DNA of 56,247 nucleotides. Origin: Allobosea sp. Root483D1 (GTDB lineage Bacteria > Pseudomonadota > Alphaproteobacteria > Rhizobiales > Beijerinckiaceae). The notes under the pieces are model-generated. The model ran no database searches. It was not told where the DNA came from and saw only the letters and a program-made list of their open reading frames with translations. The translations under genes and the position numbers were made by a program. Positions 54,225-56,247 of this stretch are shown one piece after another. The stretch covers positions 668,398-724,644 of the forward strand of contig NZ_LMJW01000020.1 in assembly GCF_001429505.1 (NCBI RefSeq). The letters run 5' to 3'. The stretch's first letter is position 1, and each line of letters starts with the position of its first letter.

Positions 54225-55079
54225 CTAGCGCAGGAATATCCCTTTAATCTCGTCGAGCGAGCGCTCACAGACAAAATCGGGAACAACAGTTTTAGCTTCA
54301 ACTGCGTAGTTCTTCTCACGATCTATATCTGATTGAGTCCAATGTGAAATCCTTACCAGCTTTTCGTACATCTCTCTATCCGTGTGTGTTCCATATTTCG
54401 CCCATACCGCAAAGCACCCGGCCCTCTTGGCCATCAAAATATCTTTAGATATGCTGTCTCCTACATATATAACCTTATCGATATTTACATTTTCGACGGA
54501 CGCAATTTCGAGTAAAATCTTTGGATTTGGCTTCATCTCGTGCGATGGTATCTCAAATATCTTCGAGGCAATTTTGTATTTTTTTGTACCTGCGTAATTT
54601 GATGGAATAATACTTACTCCCTTCTCACGGCAGTATATCTTGCTAAATATTTCGCCGATGTTGAGTCGTTCTACGCGCCCCGCTGCAGCAAAAAATTTAC
54701 TGTCGGTATACGCAATTATTTTAATATCAGAATCGGATAGATATCTAAGCGCCTCAATAGAGCCCGGAAATGGCTTTAGATTTGCTTTTCGAATACGATT
54801 AAATGCATGGAAAGCTTCGTCTAATAAAGTAAGAATCGTATCTTGCCCTTCGAGTTCGGCGCGCTCTTGAACAATTTTGGTTTCTAATAGGCTGAATGGA
54901 TGCTCGACGTCCGCATGGCGTATATGAACTTGACGGAGCTGCTCCAATAGAGTGTCAAGATCGCAGTTTAGAATTTCCGCGGCAATGCGGGACATCTCAT
55001 AAAAAGCCGGCAGGAAAGCCGAATACCAATCGTAAATGGTGTTGTCTAAGTCGCAGACGACAAGGGAAAATTTACTCAT
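54225..55079 (-). CDS. HAD-superfamily hydrolase, AT-rich gene
   Basis: 284 residues from the ATG at 55079. HAD motif I is DLDNTIYD (residues 10-17), motif II is IAYTDS, motif III is the Lys in HEMKPNP, and motif IV is YVGDSISKD. A helical C1 cap domain lies between motif I and II (about 20-125). C-terminal extension (about 245-284) is acidic and basic mixed. Pyrimidine-nucleotidase/phosphoglycolate-phosphatase-like in pattern. Codon use is AT-rich, very unlike neighbours, indicating horizontal acquisition. It follows the membrane protein gene by 4 bp. Confidence 0.88.
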   Translation of the reverse strand: MSKFSLVVCDLDNTIYDWYSAFLPAFYEMSRIAAEILNCDLDTLLEQLRQVHIRHADVEHPFSLLETKIVQERAELEGQDTILTLLDEAFHAFNRIRKANLKPFPGSIEALRYLSDSDIKIIAYTDSKFFAAAGRVERLNIGEIFSKIYCREKGVSIIPSNYAGTKKYKIASKIFEIPSHEMKPNPKILLEIASVENVNIDKVIYVGDSISKDILMAKRAGCFAVWAKYGTHTDREMYEKLVRISHWTQSDIDREKNYAVEAKTVVPDFVCERSLDEIKGIFLR

Positions 55080-55083
55080 CGTG

Positions 55084-55737
55084 CTATAGGAATTTATTTC
55101 CAACAACAAATAGAAATATTGCTGAAGCAATTAATGACGATATCACAACCCAATAAAACCTGTTAATTTTTTGACCTGCATTCTTTTTATTGCTCCCATT
55201 GTAGCGGTATTGACCATTTTCCAGAGTTACTTTCGCGTCTGAGTTTCGGCTAAAATGTGATATTGCCTGCGTCATTCCTTTATTTAGGCCAAAAAGTTTT
55301 CTTAAATGAACTTCCTCCAAATCTTCTCCAAAGGCAACGGAACCTCTGAGCATCATGTGGTAAACGCCAAGATCAAGTAATTTGACAGCATAAACGGAAG
55401 CTGCGGCCGCAAGTATTATTAGAACGGCAACATGAAGCGTTATTTGATTTCCAAGAACAGTGATTTCAAAGGCGTATCTCGCTTCGCTTGTTGGGCGAGA
55501 GAAAAGAAAAATAGCTAAGCCGAGTGCGGCTGCGACAAACGTTAGACCAAGTTGGCGAGACTTAACGCTCATCTCGTTAAAATGCATTTGCGTGTCTACC
55601 GTCTTTGACCAGACAGCAATCAAGTTCTCTGAAAATTTACCTTCGCTATCAGGCTCTTTCGAGTCGTGGGGCATATCGGCCTCATCTTCAGAGCAAGAGA
55701 GAATCGTACGACTTTCATTCTCGTCAAATTCCCGCAT
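55084..55737 (-). CDS. Three-helix membrane protein of AT-rich islet, unknown function
   Basis: 217 residues. An acidic N-terminus (about 1-35) is followed by an amphipathic segment and membrane helices at about 63-80 (LGLTFVAAALGLAIFLFS), 100-122 (LHVAVLIILAAAASVYAV) and 193-214 (WVVISSLIASAIFLFVVG). The middle has YHMMLRGSVAFGEDLEEVH, a pattern (YHxxLxGxxxxGExLE) I have seen in unclassified two- or three-helix proteins. It begins right at the GC-content boundary of the islet; an alternative start is at 55674 (MPHDSKEP). Probably co-transcribed with the HAD gene downstream. Confidence 0.75.
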   Translation of the reverse strand: MREFDENESRTILSCSEDEADMPHDSKEPDSEGKFSENLIAVWSKTVDTQMHFNEMSVKSRQLGLTFVAAALGLAIFLFSRPTSEARYAFEITVLGNQITLHVAVLIILAAAASVYAVKLLDLGVYHMMLRGSVAFGEDLEEVHLRKLFGLNKGMTQAISHFSRNSDAKVTLENGQYRYNGSNKKNAGQKINRFYWVVISSLIASAIFLFVVGNKFL

Positions 55738-55742
55738 GCTGC

Positions 55743-55844
55743 AACCGCGCGTTTGTACGGTACGGCTTCATCGTGCTGCGCTTCGCCAACCGGCAAGTGC
55801 TCGACGATCGCGACGCGGTGGTGGCGGCAATCAGGACGGCGTAG
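55743..55844 (+). pseudogene. 3' remnant of a DUF559 endonuclease-like gene
   Basis: About 33 codons in a GC-rich frame ending at a TAG (55842-55844). They encode RYGFIVLRFANRQVLDD followed by RDAVVAAIRTA. This is the characteristic C-terminus of DUF559 (very-short-patch-repair-like) proteins. The 5' part is absent: the frame runs into AT-rich DNA at about 55740. So the gene was cut by insertion or deletion when the islet arrived. Confidence 0.7.
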
Positions 55845-55863
55845 CGGGTTTAGGCGCGTGAAC

Positions 55864-56004
55864 CGCGGGGAACCCTTCTCCCGTGTGGGAGAAGGGCAGG
55901 GATGAGGGCCTGCCCTCACCGCAGAGGACGCAGCGGCACCGTTGCGTTTCAGTAATCAGCGGCGGTCCCTCACCCCTGCCCCTCTCCCATCCGGGAGAGG
56001 GGTT
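55864..56004. repeat. Composite ~140-bp twin-hairpin repeat, copy 2 (inverted relative to copy 1)
   Basis: Units at 55864-55913 and 55955-56004 with a 41-bp spacer. The first is the reverse complement of 1688-1737 with one mismatch and the second the exact reverse complement of 1598-1647. The spacer is alignable with that of copy 1 at about two thirds identity by eye. Hence the whole structure, not only its arms, is duplicated. Confidence 0.85.
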
Positions 56005-56189
56005 CTGTCGCGGTTCCCACGCTCGATGGGGATGAACTGCAAACTTATCCCCGCCCTCCCAACCTCCCGTATGATCCGCCGCATCCCACCCCCGAGGGGC
56101 GGCCATCCGGAGGCATGTCGTTTGGCGGGTGGCGCCTGCGGGCGAGGGTTGCGCCTCGCTCCCGGGAGGCTTCGGGAGCCGCGGCGCAG

Positions 56190-56239
56190 AACCCCTCTCC
56201 CGGATGGGAGAGGGGCAGGGGTGAGGGCCCGCCGCTGAT
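56190..56239 (+). repeat. Single twin-hairpin repeat unit at window end
   Basis: 50 bp matching 1598-1647 in the same orientation with one mismatch (GGGCCCGCC instead of GGGACCGCC). It is probably the first half of a third composite copy that continues past the window edge. Confidence 0.8.
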
Positions 56240-56247
56240 CATCTGAA

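Larger units (their letters stand above)
55845..56247. other. Gene-free end of the window, repeat-rich
   Basis: About 400 bp without a credible gene. It holds the composite repeat at 55864-56004 and a single unit at 56190-56239. The 56005-56189 stretch between them is GC-rich and contains no structure I can name. The last 8 bases follow the final repeat unit directly. Confidence 0.7.

Overview
The window reads as a chromosomal segment of a GC-rich alphaproteobacterium of the Hyphomicrobiales (Rhizobiales). The serC-serA operon with its leader, purA beside a proline-rich single-pass membrane protein, the cspA/rpsU pair and the many alphaproteobacterial hypothetical families together point to a Bosea-like organism. 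That genus assignment is inference from gene content and style; no rRNA or other taxonomic marker is present. I count about 59 protein genes and found no tRNA, rRNA, CRISPR array, insertion sequence or prophage. Coding density is high, most neighbours are operon-like with 4-bp ATGA/GTGA overlaps, and the long antisense open frames are by-products of GC bias at third codon positions.

Layout. 1-5 kb: a peptide-type ABC importer (binding protein, two permeases) with an amidase; no ATPase gene is in view. 5-7 kb: an ArsR / SRPBCC / membrane protein / two DUF1801 operon on the minus strand. 7-10.7 kb: an SDR lacking its catalytic Tyr and Lys, a DUF4337 protein, XerC and a metallo-beta-lactamase-fold hydrolase. 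10.9-16.8 kb: a UbiA prenyltransferase plus DprE1-like FAD oxidase, Rnk, and a minus-strand aminotransferase / epimerase / 36-aa ORF / SMR-type transporter operon. This is a candidate lipid-linked pentose or amino-sugar pathway. 17-20 kb: pentapeptide-repeat protein, cyanase, GST, methyltransferase. 20.2-24.4 kb: an alkaline phosphatase followed by a Tat-exported CxxC protein, a LolD-type ATPase and an FtsX-type permease with a His-rich periplasmic loop, possibly a metal (zinc) transport operon. 24.5-31.4 kb: L,D-transpeptidase, DUF3422 protein, secreted and tiny membrane proteins, an ABC-2 exporter and a chemoreceptor. 31.6-38 kb: RF3, a VapBC toxin-antitoxin pair, an S41-like protease and purA. 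38-48.8 kb: mixed metabolic and regulatory genes, an HExxH metallopeptidase-like protein, an ABC-F ATPase and a divergent TetR/quinone-reductase pair. 48.9-54.1 kb: DUF6481-like protein, rpsU, cspA, a class A beta-lactamase, serA and serC.

The clearest foreign DNA is at about 54.2-55.74 kb. It is an AT-rich two-gene islet (a three-TM membrane protein and a HAD hydrolase) wedged between the serC leader and a 3' fragment of a DUF559 gene. A composite ~140-bp repeat made of two inverted hairpin units occurs near both ends of the window (1598-1737 and, in the opposite orientation, 55864-56004), with a further unit at 56190.

Regulatory structure that can be read directly: a serC-type leader covering the serC ribosome site; an intrinsic terminator after serA whose right arm also carries the beta-lactamase Shine-Dalgarno sequence; a terminator-like hairpin just upstream of purA with no gene in front of it; a vapBC control region carrying four copies of one heptamer; and an AT-rich operator between tetR and its divergent reductase gene.
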